Of a stretch of 38,016 nt of DNA, positions 9,845 to 20,201 are shown piece by piece; position 1 is the first letter of the stretch; every line of letters begins with the position of its first letter. Source of the stretch: Candidatus Levybacteria bacterium GW2011_GWA1_37_16 (GTDB lineage Bacteria; Patescibacteriota; Microgenomatia; Levybacterales; UBA12049); NCBI GenBank assembly GCA_943354875.1, contig CALRDJ010000005.1, forward strand, positions 1 through 38,016, given 5' to 3'. Position numbers and translations under genes: made by a program. The notes beneath the pieces were generated by a model that was given only the letters and a program-made list of their open reading frames with translations, was not told the DNA's origin and made no database searches.

Positions 9845-10742
9845 AGCTACCCTTCCCGAATTTCATTAAGTAAAAATCTAAAACACCTTTTTTCTGCCAT
9901 GGTCTCCCGTTAAAGATTAAACGTAAGCTCTCACGAAAAACACTCATCCTTGACCTAAATGATGCATATCTTAAAGCAAACAGCAATCTATTTCTCGTAA
10001 TATAGTAGTCTTGAAGCGCAGATCCTGACCCTCCAGTAGAACCAGCATTCTTATGCCAAATTACCGATTTTGAACTATACCAAATATGATATCCTGCTCG
10101 TTTTACTTTCTCAGAAAAATCTGCATCTTCATAATATAAAAAGTATGTTTCGTCAAAAAATCCAACCGCATCCAAAACGTCCCTACTTACGAGAAAAGAA
10201 CAGCCCGTGGCGAAATCTGTTAGCATATCTTTACTAAACTGTCCCTTGTCTACCTCATCTACTCCCCGATGCTTCCCTAAAATATTATCCCAGTCCATTT
10301 CTCCACCTGCATACCAAATAACTTTTCCTAACTCGTTTTTTTCATATTTATCTTTATGAAATTCACGTCCTTTTGAAAAATATATCTTGGGACTTACCAA
10401 TCCTGCTCTTGTATTCTTTTTATACGTATTTACCAACTCATCTAAAAAATCTGGGTCAACCAAGGTATCATTGTTTAATACACAGACATAATCACATCCC
10501 GATTCAAGAGCTCTCCTGATTCCGACATTATTTCCTGCAGCAAATCCTACATTTTCTTTATTCTTAAGACATTCCAATGTGTATGGGAGATCTGAAGTTT
10601 TAAGTTTGAGGTTTTCTTTTGAGTTATTGTCTACTACAATTACTATCAACTCATACTTAGTCTTAAGTTTTGATATTGATTCTAAACACTCTTGAGTATC
10701 ATGATTACCATTGTAATTTACGATAATTATTCCTATTTTCAT
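9831..10742 (-). CDS. GT2 glycosyltransferase, rhamnosyltransferase-like
   Basis: A 303-aa GT-A enzyme with IIIVNYNGN at 5-13, VVDNNS at 37-42, NNDT (metal site) at 90-93, and the acidic motif LYYEDADFSEKV. The NYNG plus YEDxDF pair is typical of the rhamnosyltransferase-like GT2 group that elongates surface polysaccharides. It sits 4 nt after the upstream GT2 and overlaps the next by 14 nt. Family is clear; the sugar is not. Confidence 0.86.
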   Translation of the reverse strand: MKIGIIIVNYNGNHDTQECLESISKLKTKYELIVIVVDNNSKENLKLKTSDLPYTLECLKNKENVGFAAGNNVGIRRALESGCDYVCVLNNDTLVDPDFLDELVNTYKKNTRAGLVSPKIYFSKGREFHKDKYEKNELGKVIWYAGGEMDWDNILGKHRGVDEVDKGQFSKDMLTDFATGCSFLVSRDVLDAVGFFDETYFLYYEDADFSEKVKRAGYHIWYSSKSVIWHKNAGSTGGSGSALQDYYITRNRLLFALRYASFRSRMSVFRESLRLIFNGRPWQKKGVLDFYLMKFGKGSYVKN

Positions 10743-10746
10743 TTCA

Positions 10747-11637
10747 TTAAATAAATCGAGCCAGTATTTTTTCTATTGGGGTTTTTGCTACTTCTCGCTT
10801 AGCCTGGCGTGTCCAATGAGCAAATTCTTTACTTAAATTTTTACTCTCTGTCTTTAAATCATTTATTACACTAGATTCGTCCACTTGAGGAAATTTCATC
10901 TGCTCCCACAATCGAACAAAAATAATGAGATGATAAAATGCCATAAGGAACGACAACACCAAGCCATGAAGGCCATCTTTATATCCTTTTCTTGCAAAGA
11001 AACGGCTGAGAAATTCTCTAACAGGAAACCTTACACTATCGAGCCAATTAAATGAATACCCGTTTTTCAGTAAATTCTCTGCTTCATTCGGAGTATAAAT
11101 TCTATTCATCTTATCTATAAATTGAGAGATAGTTTGATAATTCTGGTGCTCTATAGGACTGTTTAAGACTTCAACTTCCCCATCCACTTTTAGCATCTCA
11201 TGAACATGCTTTTCCGCAAATCTCCCTTTATTACGCTTGAATAATCTCAACTGATAATCTGGATACCATCCAGTATGCTCTATCCATTTACCAAAAATAA
11301 TATTTTTTCTAGGAATTTTATACCCATCAGCTTTTGGATTGCTAATCGTAGTAATAATTTCTTTTGCGAGTTCTGCTGTTATCCGTTCATCCGCATCTAG
11401 ACAGAGTATCCACTCAGAACTAGCTTTAAGGAATCCAAAATTCTTATTAATATTTAACATTTGATGGTTTGGGCGGGTAAAAATTTTCTGAGTATATTTC
11501 TTGGCAATCTCTTTTGTCTTGTCAGTGGAGGAGTTGTCTACAAGAATGATCTCATCAGCAAAGGCTGATGACTTTAAACAATCAACTATATTTTTTTCTT
11601 CGTTAAATGAAGATATTACTACCGAAAGACTTGCCAT
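10747..11637 (-). CDS. GT2 glycosyltransferase, WaaE/KdtX-like
   Basis: A 296-aa GT2 enzyme with VVISSFNEEKN at the N-terminus, LVDNSSTDKT at 32-41, DADERI at 81-86 and the FAEKHVHE acceptor-side motif. It resembles the gene at 9077 but has a longer C-terminus (RLWEQMKFPQ then a basic tail). Its start lies 1 nt from the end of the flippase gene. It is expected to add a sugar to a lipid-linked intermediate in the cytoplasm before export by that flippase. Confidence 0.85.
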   Translation of the reverse strand: MASLSVVISSFNEEKNIVDCLKSSAFADEIILVDNSSTDKTKEIAKKYTQKIFTRPNHQMLNINKNFGFLKASSEWILCLDADERITAELAKEIITTISNPKADGYKIPRKNIIFGKWIEHTGWYPDYQLRLFKRNKGRFAEKHVHEMLKVDGEVEVLNSPIEHQNYQTISQFIDKMNRIYTPNEAENLLKNGYSFNWLDSVRFPVREFLSRFFARKGYKDGLHGLVLSFLMAFYHLIIFVRLWEQMKFPQVDESSVINDLKTESKNLSKEFAHWTRQAKREVAKTPIEKILARFI

Positions 11638-11638
11638 A

Positions 11639-13096
11639 TTATTTTTTTAAGTTTGTGATTACAAATAAAATATCAGCCCTAATCTGTTCTCTAGCCATAA
11701 GATATAAAAATCCACAATATAGTATAGCACCCAAAGCAACTACAACGATAAGCATTGGCATAGAAATGGCTATCAGGGGGGTCACGAAATACAGTATGCC
11801 ACCCATGAGAATAGAGGCAAAAGCAGGAAATCCGATAGAACGTGCCATGTTAAGCTGTATTGAGCGTCTGACTATCATCACAACACCTATTACCGAACAG
11901 GCAACTAAAGCAGATACCATTGCCACCCCATTAAACCCATACCACGTTATAAAAAGTGGTGTTAGCACCCAAGTCGCTACTGTCCAGAAAATCATAAGAT
12001 TTAAAGACGTCCGTATTTTTCCTATCGCATTTAAAACATTCGTAAGTGGTGTTGAAACTGAAGAACAGAGAGCATTTACTCCAAAGAATGTCATAGCTAG
12101 AAGTGCCGGCTCCCATTTATGATACTGAGGAATAAAATGAATAAAATAAGGAAAAACTATGATGAGGCCAATTACTGAAGGGAAAACGAAAAATGCAGAT
12201 GCAAACAATGACTTCTCTAGTGCTATCGAGAGTGCACGCTCATCATGCTGTAAGCGAGAAAAAGAAGGAAATGTAATTCGTATTATATTATCCATAATAA
12301 GTCTAAGAGACACAAAAGCCCACTTCTGGGCAAACCCTATATACCCTATCTGAGAAAACGGCAGCACCTTTCCTAAATACACTATAAGTAGGTCATCTTT
12401 CAGTAACGCTAAAAAGCTATTTACTTGAAAAGGTAGGCCAAAAGCTAACAAACTTTTAGCAACGCTTCTTGAAAATCCAAATGAAACTCTCCACGGAGAG
12501 ATCACATAAATAGCGATAAGCCCGATCATTCCCCGAGCCAGTACCGCATATGCAAAACTCTGTATTCCAAAGCTGTTCATAGCCAAAACCAGTGCCACAA
12601 TATTAAAAACGAGCGTCTCCAATATCTGCGGTATCACAAGCTTATTAAACAATAACTTTCTCTCCAGCATAACTGAAGGAATAGTCTTAAGTGAGGAAAG
12701 GAAAAAAGCAATTATGAGTGCTTGAAAAAGAAATGTTCCATCTTTTCCATAGTGGTAAAACGATGATATTGGCTCTGCAAAAATTAATGAAAGAACTACC
12801 AATGCCCCAACCAGTAACTGCTGAATCGAAAAAGTAGTACGCAAATCCTCCTGAGTTATTTCTTCTTTTTTCTGAACTAGGGCAGCAGCTAGCCCTATAT
12901 CTGAAAAGTATGTCAAAAATCCTATGAATGCAGAAACCACATAGAATACCCCATAAACTGACGGAGCTAAAAATGCAGGAAGTAATAAATTACCAACTAT
13001 AAATCCTATAATTTGGATAACAAGTGTCCGAGAAACTAACGAAAATATCCCACGAATAGAACGCTTCGTAACAGTAGCAATGTCAATTTCTTCCAT
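11639..13096 (-). CDS. MOP-superfamily lipid-linked oligosaccharide flippase (Wzx-like)
   Basis: A 485-aa protein with about a dozen or more hydrophobic helices and the polysaccharide-exporter layout: an amphipathic N-terminus (SIRGIFSLVSRTL), then GNLLLPAFLAPSVYGVF, a basic loop with LVQKKEEITQEDL, and two homologous halves. It should move a polyprenyl-diphosphate-linked glycan, or a similar lipid-linked intermediate, across the membrane so that the outward-facing GT-C enzymes can work on it. It is placed in the middle of the operon, 7 nt after a DPM-like GT2. It is the only transporter-like gene of the locus. Confidence 0.85.
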   Translation of the reverse strand: MEEIDIATVTKRSIRGIFSLVSRTLVIQIIGFIVGNLLLPAFLAPSVYGVFYVVSAFIGFLTYFSDIGLAAALVQKKEEITQEDLRTTFSIQQLLVGALVVLSLIFAEPISSFYHYGKDGTFLFQALIIAFFLSSLKTIPSVMLERKLLFNKLVIPQILETLVFNIVALVLAMNSFGIQSFAYAVLARGMIGLIAIYVISPWRVSFGFSRSVAKSLLAFGLPFQVNSFLALLKDDLLIVYLGKVLPFSQIGYIGFAQKWAFVSLRLIMDNIIRITFPSFSRLQHDERALSIALEKSLFASAFFVFPSVIGLIIVFPYFIHFIPQYHKWEPALLAMTFFGVNALCSSVSTPLTNVLNAIGKIRTSLNLMIFWTVATWVLTPLFITWYGFNGVAMVSALVACSVIGVVMIVRRSIQLNMARSIGFPAFASILMGGILYFVTPLIAISMPMLIVVVALGAILYCGFLYLMAREQIRADILFVITNLKK

Positions 13097-13103
13097 AAAC
13101 GAA

Positions 13104-13844
13104 TTATGTATTTTTCTTAACCTGTTTCCATGGCTGTGTTTGCAAAAGACGTATCATAGTTTGAATATCATTCAGAATTGTTGAGTACAGTCGTACAGTA
13201 GAGCCAGGATTGTCCACCCAATGAACCGGCTCCTCATAAATCCTGTATCCACTCTTTTCTCCGACAATAAGAAGCTCTCCATCGAAAAACCAATCGTTAT
13301 CTTTTATGTGAGGAATGAGACTAGAAACCACATTTTTTGTAACCGCTTTAAAACCACACTGTGCATCAGTAAAGTGAGTTTGAAATGCTGATTGGATAAA
13401 CAAAAAATTAAGAGTTCTAGAGATAACTTCTCGAAGAAGCGTTCGACCCTCGACCCTTGCACCTCTGGCTAGTCTTGAACCTATCGCAATATCATACCCA
13501 TTTTCTAAAGCTCTCAATATACTAGGCAAATGCTTCAAGTCCGTAGACAGATCCAAGTCCATATACACACAAAGATCAGCATGTGACTTGTCCCACGCTA
13601 TTTTCACTGCTCTCCCACGTCCTTTTTGTTCAAGCCTCAAATGAGAGACATGAGAATGCTTTTTTGAAAGCCTTGCTGCCATAATCGGAGTATTATCCGA
13701 AGAAGCATTATCAGCTATTGTTATATGCCAGTCGTATTTAGTTAGATTTTTACTACAAAAATTTAAAAGCGTAGTAATGTTTGTATCCAACTCTTTTTCT
13801 TCGTTATATACAGGTACTACTATCTCGACCATCTTTTTCTTCAT
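13104..13844 (-). CDS. GT2 glycosyltransferase, polyprenyl-phosphate glucosyltransferase-like (ALG5/DPM type)
   Basis: A 246-aa GT-A enzyme likely to make a polyprenyl-phosphate sugar. Seen: VVPVYNEEKE at 9-18, IADNASSDNT at 43-52, MDLDLS at 95-100, and DAQCGFKAV, a block characteristic of dolichyl-phosphate glucosyl/mannosyl synthases, followed by FFDGELLIVGEKSGYRIYE. There is no C-terminal membrane anchor. It lies 2 nt after a PTPS-related GT-C gene and is one of three DPM-like genes in the window, which suggests several different lipid-linked sugar donors. Confidence 0.86.
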   Translation of the reverse strand: MKKKMVEIVVPVYNEEKELDTNITTLLNFCSKNLTKYDWHITIADNASSDNTPIMAARLSKKHSHVSHLRLEQKGRGRAVKIAWDKSHADLCVYMDLDLSTDLKHLPSILRALENGYDIAIGSRLARGARVEGRTLLREVISRTLNFLFIQSAFQTHFTDAQCGFKAVTKNVVSSLIPHIKDNDWFFDGELLIVGEKSGYRIYEEPVHWVDNPGSTVRLYSTILNDIQTMIRLLQTQPWKQVKKNT

Positions 13845-13846
13845 AA

Positions 13847-15289
13847 CTATTTCTTTCGCTTTCTAGAGTAGATTATACCAGCAATAACCATCACTACTCC
13901 AGCAATACTTACTAGATTTGCTATTTCCTCCACCGGAGTTTTTAAAAATTCAATCGGAGACTTCAAATTAACCTCATCGTAAGACTTTGGCTTTTTAAAA
14001 TCTTTTGGCAAGTATTCATCAGAAATTTTTGAAGCAGTCCATTTTAGCGCATAAACACTCGTATAATCACTTGCAGATCTAGTAACTATCGCCTGAGGAG
14101 CAAATAACTTCAGATTAACGAAAAATATTATTCCTATACATATACCTAGCATGGTAAACATGATTTTTTTATTTTTTTGAACAAACATACCATATCCCGA
14201 AATGAGAGACATAAAAAATGAAGCAAGCATTAAGTATCGCCATGGATATTGCAAGAATGCTAGTGGAGGAATTCCGTCCCACACGGGCTTGGAGAAATCA
14301 AGCATCATCAGTACTGAAACAATTGCTCCAAATAATGAAAATAATACAACTTCTCTTTTCTCTTTTTCTTTTTGCCAAAAAATAAAAAACAAGACTACAG
14401 AAAGCAATGCAAATATAACATGGGCTTTTCCTAGCCTGAAAGACAAACCATCTACGCATCCTACTACTGATCCTCCGAACCCCCACAGACTCTCCCACAG
14501 CTGAGGTAGACATACAAAGTGATCTTTATAATCCGCCCCTCCGCCCACCTGAGACAAAACATTTGTACTTCCCATCTGAAGAAGAGCAGGCAGCCAATAA
14601 AAAGCAGAAAGCAACACTCCTAAAAGAGCTGTAAAAGATATGTTTTCAAAAACTATTCGTTTATATCGTGCCCTGTGAAGCAAAATTAGACCAAAAGCAG
14701 CTATAAATGGTGCTGCCATAAAGGCAGTAAGGTTATGCGAAAGAATAAGTCCTGCAAACCCTAAAGCACCCGTGGCTACGTACCTCCATTTTCGCTCATG
14801 CGAAACTTTCCAAAGTCCATAAAAGATAATAGGAAGAAAAATATATGCATATAGCTCTGCTACATCACCACGCACATAGAGGTTTAATGCGTGATATGGT
14901 GCATATGCATATAATATGCCTGCCAGTACTCCCCCTAATATCCCGAAAAATTCTCCTGCGAGTAAATACATCGCGACTCCTGCGCCAAGCATGGCAAAAG
15001 CTATCATGAGCTTAGTCGAGAGCAGTGCATCAAAACCCAAAACATTAAAAAATCCACCTATATAGTAGGCTAAGGGTGCATAGAAATTAAAAATAGGATA
15101 TCCATAGCCGTATCCAAGATCTGAAACCCATCGAACTGGAAGTACTCCCAACTTCAACATTTTTCCCATCTCAAAAACTCTCGCCACCTGAGTATCGTCA
15201 TGCATAGGAAAAAATCCATTCGAAAAAAGAGGAATTATCGTTAAAAACGATAAAGCTAATACAGTTATGAATCCAATTATTTTATTCAT
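13847..15289 (-). CDS. 6-pyruvoyl-tetrahydropterin synthase-related (PTPS_related) membrane protein, copy 1
   Basis: A 480-aa polytopic protein. Despite the historical family name it is not a pterin enzyme: it has a GT-C-like plan with an N-terminal helix, an outside loop FFPMHDDTQVARVFEM and the signature GYGYGYPIFNFYAPLAYY. HDDTQ provides the acidic pair expected in GT-C catalytic loops. A C-terminal helix (MVIAGIIYS) and a KRKK tail close it. It overlaps its paralogue at 15282 by 8 nt. Role inferred: transfer of a lipid-linked sugar outside the membrane. Confidence 0.82.
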   Translation of the reverse strand: MNKIIGFITVLALSFLTIIPLFSNGFFPMHDDTQVARVFEMGKMLKLGVLPVRWVSDLGYGYGYPIFNFYAPLAYYIGGFFNVLGFDALLSTKLMIAFAMLGAGVAMYLLAGEFFGILGGVLAGILYAYAPYHALNLYVRGDVAELYAYIFLPIIFYGLWKVSHERKWRYVATGALGFAGLILSHNLTAFMAAPFIAAFGLILLHRARYKRIVFENISFTALLGVLLSAFYWLPALLQMGSTNVLSQVGGGADYKDHFVCLPQLWESLWGFGGSVVGCVDGLSFRLGKAHVIFALLSVVLFFIFWQKEKEKREVVLFSLFGAIVSVLMMLDFSKPVWDGIPPLAFLQYPWRYLMLASFFMSLISGYGMFVQKNKKIMFTMLGICIGIIFFVNLKLFAPQAIVTRSASDYTSVYALKWTASKISDEYLPKDFKKPKSYDEVNLKSPIEFLKTPVEEIANLVSIAGVVMVIAGIIYSRKRKK

Positions 15290-16916
15290 ATCTTTTTTTT
15301 CGAATTTTAAATATAACTAAACTCCCTAATCCAATCGCTGTAACTATGGAAATAGTATCTGCCCACATCCTCAGTGGAGTCTCCGAAAAGGATCCCATAA
15401 TCACATGGTCGCCCTTAGTCAAGCCGACACGCATTACACCATACTCATTATTATAAGTAATTGGCAGTAATTTATTATCGCTTTCCATAGTCCAACCCGG
15501 ATAGTAGATTGTTTGTATGGAAATAGCACTATCTGAATCTAGATGCGCTTTAAATGTTATTTTTTTTGAATTATATGAAACAACATCTATAGATCCTTTT
15601 CCGCTCAAGATAACTACCTTATCCGACACCAAATTAGAAGGCATCAACTTAACCCAAACCGGCATAAGCTCACTTGAAGACGTTGTCGTAGCTGGATTAG
15701 TAAGATAGTATTGATCTCCCCGCTGAACATATCCTGCTGGTTTTGCATAAGAAATCGTACTAATTATCGCCACGCAACACAGTCCAAGCGCTGTAATTTT
15801 TAGTACTGTGCCATGCGAAGCAATAAATCCTGCTATTAAGCTTATAAGAAAGCCACTAATTGCTAAAAGCGTCCATGGATAATTAACTTCTGACAAAAAA
15901 GGCAACTTCCAAATAGGTGATGAGAATGAGAACATCATGCTCAATACAACCGTGAAAACTAAAACTAAAACCATAACCATCTTATATTCCCTATCCCATC
16001 GAGTGTTTATTTTTGTGAATAATGCAATTAATGATGTTATGAAAATCGCCAATTGTGCCATTCCTATTTGATAAGAAAACCCATTTGGTTGATCTGGAAC
16101 TCCATATCCCCATCTAGGAATAACTAGTTGATTAAGCGTCACAAAGTATAAATTCCTGTCAGCAATCGGAATTCTTGAAAGGAGTATATTGCTCTTCTCT
16201 GAGATAGCAGGGAGCCAAAAAAATGCAGAAAACAGCAAGCCACTTATAATTGGAAACATAATGCTTCGATAATTTTTTCCATAGATCAATGCATATGATA
16301 CAAGAAGCAAGAGAAAAACAGGAGTAAATAATACTGCCATTATATTATGGGTCATAATAAGACATCCATACGAGACTCCTGCCAGAACTCCATATACTAC
16401 GTTTCTATTTTCCAGAGACTTAAGCGAGAAGTAAAAAACAACTGGAAATAATACAAAAGCTAATGATTCGCCAATCGAGCCTCGTACGTACAAATCCACC
16501 ATTCTATATGGCAAATATACATATAGAATTGAACTTACCAACCCAGCCCATCTACTCTTCCAGAGTGCATTTGAAGCAAAATACATACCTACAGCAGAGA
16601 GTGGAACGGTGGATGCAAATAGTATCTTTATGCTATCCACAAAACTAAATCCAAGTAGATGAATGAGAGTTCCTACATAATATGGAAATGGATATGCGAA
16701 GTTAAAGAGTGGATATCCATAACCGAAATTCAATGCTCCACTATATCGTGGAGGTATTTGAAAATCCCTGAGAGTTCGAAACATATCGCCTAGGCGAACT
16801 ATTGCCCATTCACCATCATGTGTAGAAAAAAAGCCAGGATGGAAATACGAGGAAACTAAGGGCAAGCTTATTAAAATACAGAGTATCCAGACTATGTTAT
16901 TTCGTATTACTTTCAT
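15282..16916 (-). CDS. 6-pyruvoyl-tetrahydropterin synthase-related (PTPS_related) membrane protein, copy 2
   Basis: A 544-aa paralogue of the gene just downstream. The N-terminal loop reads FFSTHDGEWAIVRLGDM, then NFGYGYPLFNFAYPFPYY, matching the family signature. Unlike copy 1 it has an extra C-terminal extracytoplasmic domain of about 90 residues (around IYYPGWTMESD) ahead of the last helix. That domain resembles the C-terminal domain of YfhO proteins. Overlaps of 4 nt upstream and 8 nt downstream point to coupled translation. Function inferred as GT-C-type glycosyl transfer. Confidence 0.82.
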   Translation of the reverse strand: MKVIRNNIVWILCILISLPLVSSYFHPGFFSTHDGEWAIVRLGDMFRTLRDFQIPPRYSGALNFGYGYPLFNFAYPFPYYVGTLIHLLGFSFVDSIKILFASTVPLSAVGMYFASNALWKSRWAGLVSSILYVYLPYRMVDLYVRGSIGESLAFVLFPVVFYFSLKSLENRNVVYGVLAGVSYGCLIMTHNIMAVLFTPVFLLLLVSYALIYGKNYRSIMFPIISGLLFSAFFWLPAISEKSNILLSRIPIADRNLYFVTLNQLVIPRWGYGVPDQPNGFSYQIGMAQLAIFITSLIALFTKINTRWDREYKMVMVLVLVFTVVLSMMFSFSSPIWKLPFLSEVNYPWTLLAISGFLISLIAGFIASHGTVLKITALGLCCVAIISTISYAKPAGYVQRGDQYYLTNPATTTSSSELMPVWVKLMPSNLVSDKVVILSGKGSIDVVSYNSKKITFKAHLDSDSAISIQTIYYPGWTMESDNKLLPITYNNEYGVMRVGLTKGDHVIMGSFSETPLRMWADTISIVTAIGLGSLVIFKIRKKRYE

Positions 16917-18565
16917 GTTTTTATAATTTTATATGCAACTTTTCCATCAGGAAATCGTATTTCTTTTAATACTTCTGCGGTTTCAGGAATCTCTTCTGGA
17001 GTACCGATAAGAAGTGCTTTTCTTTTCTGCGAATCTTTAGAAAATTCTATATTCTTAAACTCATATTTTCCTATTACTCGAAAAAAGCGATCTATCTTGC
17101 CAGTTTTAGAATAGTCCCAGTTTTTTTGATACCATGCAGGATCTACCTCATTATGAAATAGATAATAAACATACGGTTGATCATATCGGTATGACATAAT
17201 AATCGAATCATATTCTGATTCGTGCTGCTTGGCATACTCAATAGCTTCTTTGTTTCCATATTGCCAGAAATACCCATACTCGATAGGAGTAGCTATATAA
17301 TATTGCCTCAAGTAATACGCCACGTTGACTCCAAGAGCAACCACAATAACTGCTGCGATAACCCACCTCAAGTGCTGTTTTTTCTGAAACACGATACTCA
17401 TAAACATCACAAAACCAACAGCGGTAAAAATATGAAATGCAGGTATCATAGCAATCGCACGAACCGGGTGAGGAGTACCAGTAGTAATAGACGCAGGAAG
17501 AGGGGCGACGAGAAAAATAAATAATAACACAAATATACGACGATCAATTTTTGATCGCAGGAAGAATAACCCCAATAAGATAAATGGTAATTCCCACAGA
17601 TATAGCATTCCCATATTAACTGCATGATGTTGCACTCCAGTGTCACCATGGACAAATAGGAAATCAAAACTAAAATGATCTAAATATCCTTTCGCTACAG
17701 CTCCCATGTACACAAACCTTCTGTTATGAATAAATTCACCGAGTGCATCATTATTTTTTTTGTCAGACTCCACTTGCTTTGCTATTCTCTCTGCCAAGCT
17801 ATCATCAGAGAATATCGTAACCATAGAAAGCCTGGCACCGGTTCCTTCTGGGCGAATAAAAGATCCATAAATAGGAATTCCTGCGATAACGAGTAATACG
17901 ATGGCGATTAAAACCCATTTCTTAACCTTTTTAAGCTGATTAAAAAAAAGAAGTCCAAGTAGTATGAGTATGAACACGTCGATCATTCGAAAACTGTGGT
18001 ATGAATACAAACTTCCCACAAATGCGAGACTTGAAAGAACGAAGAAAAATGGTTTTTTCAAGCCTAGGAAAAATAGATAGAGAGCGAGGATAAGGAAAAA
18101 TAGTCCTACATTTCCTTCAAATGCTGCACGAGAAAATTGTAAATGCCAAGGCGAAATAGCGAGCAAAAATGCAGAAACTAGGGCAATTTGTTTTCTATGC
18201 CTCCATGCAACAAAAAACTCATTAACCAATAGATACGTCATGAGAACAGACAGGACCCCTATAATTGCCGCAGGCAAACGTACTGCAAATTCTGTGAGAC
18301 CAAACACTGCTACGGATGGGACTGTCAAATACACATACATGGGCGGCTTATAATCGTCAAATGAACGAATACTAAGAGGTAAAAAATTACCATATTCATC
18401 TGCGCCAGTTTTTAAGATCGAATAAGCATTATATCCTAAGCTCGCTTCATCCCAGTCAAGGCTTGGAGGATTCATTCCAAGCTGAAAAAACCTAAGTGCC
18501 GTAGCCAAAAAAATAATTCCGATAAGCAAAAAGGGGTAAAAATTTGTCACAGGAGGTTTATTCAT
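16913..18565 (-). CDS. GT39-like (PMT/ArnT family) membrane glycosyltransferase
   Basis: A 550-aa polytopic enzyme predicted to move a sugar from a polyprenyl-phosphate donor to an extracytoplasmic acceptor. The first outside loop contains the catalytic acidic pair in SLDWDEASLGYNAYSI (about 35-50), followed by SFDDYKPPMYVYL. The C-terminal globular part follows the last helix and includes YRYDQPYVYYLFHN. It overlaps the upstream GT39 gene by 8 nt and the downstream PTPS-related gene by 4 nt. The neighbouring gene at 18558 has the same DEASLGYNAYS motif, so these are tandem paralogues. Confidence 0.87.
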   Translation of the reverse strand: MNKPPVTNFYPFLLIGIIFLATALRFFQLGMNPPSLDWDEASLGYNAYSILKTGADEYGNFLPLSIRSFDDYKPPMYVYLTVPSVAVFGLTEFAVRLPAAIIGVLSVLMTYLLVNEFFVAWRHRKQIALVSAFLLAISPWHLQFSRAAFEGNVGLFFLILALYLFFLGLKKPFFFVLSSLAFVGSLYSYHSFRMIDVFILILLGLLFFNQLKKVKKWVLIAIVLLVIAGIPIYGSFIRPEGTGARLSMVTIFSDDSLAERIAKQVESDKKNNDALGEFIHNRRFVYMGAVAKGYLDHFSFDFLFVHGDTGVQHHAVNMGMLYLWELPFILLGLFFLRSKIDRRIFVLLFIFLVAPLPASITTGTPHPVRAIAMIPAFHIFTAVGFVMFMSIVFQKKQHLRWVIAAVIVVALGVNVAYYLRQYYIATPIEYGYFWQYGNKEAIEYAKQHESEYDSIIMSYRYDQPYVYYLFHNEVDPAWYQKNWDYSKTGKIDRFFRVIGKYEFKNIEFSKDSQKRKALLIGTPEEIPETAEVLKEIRFPDGKVAYKIIKT

Positions 18566-20201
18566 ACACTATGTGAAAGACGTGCGTTCCATCAAGACGA
18601 TCAATATATTCTGATTTATTTCCGCCCATGCATTCCCCTTTTTCGATATATAAAATCTTTTTATTCGTGGGGAAACGACTATCTTGCTGTGTCGCAGGGC
18701 ATGCCTGCGGAACGAAGAATAACTTCCCAAAACCTGCATATCCCGCATCCTTAACCGACCCCTCAGACTGATAAGCTCTAGGGTCGTATTGTAGAGAAAA
18801 AAGCAATAGCGGATATATTCCACCCAATGCTTTCGTAACGACGATCTTATCGTAGGCACCATAATTACTTTCTACAATTTCCCCCATCTCCTCAAAACCC
18901 ACATTCCTATACCAGTTTTTATGGATCGGGGCATTAACACTATACTGATGGAAAAAATACAAAACACTATAGAGAAAGACTAACGAAAGAATAAAGATCC
19001 CGAAAAGCCTGAACCGTGGAATAATTCTTCCAAATACCGCTACTACTCCACATGCGGCAAGCATTTCCAGAGCAGGAAGCATAACAAGCGTGCGATTTAT
19101 ATTTGGTATATCGTCAACTGTTATAGCAGCAGTTATTGGAGCTACTAAAAGCCATATCAATGGTGTTTTTTCAATTATTTTTCTAGAGGTAGCAACCGCC
19201 ACTATTCCCCAAAGAATAAACGGTAACTCGATAAGATATAATAGCCCCATTCCAGGAACTCTGTACCATGCTGGCAAACCACCGCTTATAAATAGAAAAC
19301 CACCAGTAAAGTACTCAAAGTAATTTCGAGAAAAAGTCAAAAAGTAACTAATAACTTTATTGTGAAACATGCGAGAAACTGTGACCATAGATTTCATAAC
19401 CCCATCTTCCTGAAGCTGTTCATTCATAACCAGTCGTGTCTCAGGAAACCCAAATATGTTTACTTGCGTAAAACGTCCTGTTCCACCCGTCACTAAAAAC
19501 ACTAATGCGAAAGACACTAGTGAGGTTATGATGAAACATGTTAGAAGCACAACCTTATAATTTCTAGCTGTTTTCCTCCACAAAGAAAAAAGAGATAAAA
19601 ACAGAGAAAAAAACAACATAGGGACGAAAACGCGAGGAGTGTGGTAGAAGAAAAAACTTAAAATGATGCACAGTGTCCCTGATAAAAGATATGAAACTTT
19701 TTCCTTTGAAATACTATGCAGTAAAAGCGCAAACCCAAGCGTTATGAAAAACAGAGCGATTATTGCTTCTCCGCTCGCACGGGAAACGACAATGCTCCAT
19801 GGAGACATAGCGCCTAAAAACGCCACAAGCAATCCGATCCTTTTGTCTTTAAAAATGGAGAAAGCAAGAAAATAGAGAGGAAATACCAGCAATGACCCAA
19901 ATAATGCGGCAGGAAAACGCGTAGCAAAAACATTCAGACCAAAAAGCATAACTGGCACGATATCAATGATGTGATATCCTGACGGTCGATTATCACCAAA
20001 CATATCGATATATAGAGGAAACAGGTGGTTATTCTCATCACGACCTGTTTGAAGCAATGAATATGCGTTATATCCTAGAGACGCTTCATCTATATGAAAA
20101 CCAAAAGGCACCGAACCTAATTGATAAAAACGAAGAAAAAGACTAAGTAGAAAAATAGCGAAAAGGATAAGGTAAGTCCTAGATACGAATTTTTTTAACA
20201 T
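18558..20201 (-). CDS. GT39-like (PMT/ArnT family) membrane glycosyltransferase, tandem paralogue
   Basis: A 547-aa protein from the ATG at 20201 (MLKKFVSRTYL). The ORF track starts at an upstream GTG (20237), but that adds a tail without family character and lengthens the overlap with YfhO copy 3 from 23 to 59 nt. Catalytic loop: HIDEASLGYNAYSLLQ, then MFGDNRPSGYH. Hydrophobic helices follow, then a C-terminal outside domain with VTKALGGIYPLLLF. It has a cysteine pair late in the protein (QACPATQ and KGECMGG) that the neighbouring paralogue lacks and that could form a disulfide outside the membrane. Confidence 0.85.
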   Translation of the reverse strand: MLKKFVSRTYLILFAIFLLSLFLRFYQLGSVPFGFHIDEASLGYNAYSLLQTGRDENNHLFPLYIDMFGDNRPSGYHIIDIVPVMLFGLNVFATRFPAALFGSLLVFPLYFLAFSIFKDKRIGLLVAFLGAMSPWSIVVSRASGEAIIALFFITLGFALLLHSISKEKVSYLLSGTLCIILSFFFYHTPRVFVPMLFFSLFLSLFSLWRKTARNYKVVLLTCFIITSLVSFALVFLVTGGTGRFTQVNIFGFPETRLVMNEQLQEDGVMKSMVTVSRMFHNKVISYFLTFSRNYFEYFTGGFLFISGGLPAWYRVPGMGLLYLIELPFILWGIVAVATSRKIIEKTPLIWLLVAPITAAITVDDIPNINRTLVMLPALEMLAACGVVAVFGRIIPRFRLFGIFILSLVFLYSVLYFFHQYSVNAPIHKNWYRNVGFEEMGEIVESNYGAYDKIVVTKALGGIYPLLLFSLQYDPRAYQSEGSVKDAGYAGFGKLFFVPQACPATQQDSRFPTNKKILYIEKGECMGGNKSEYIDRLDGTHVFHIVYE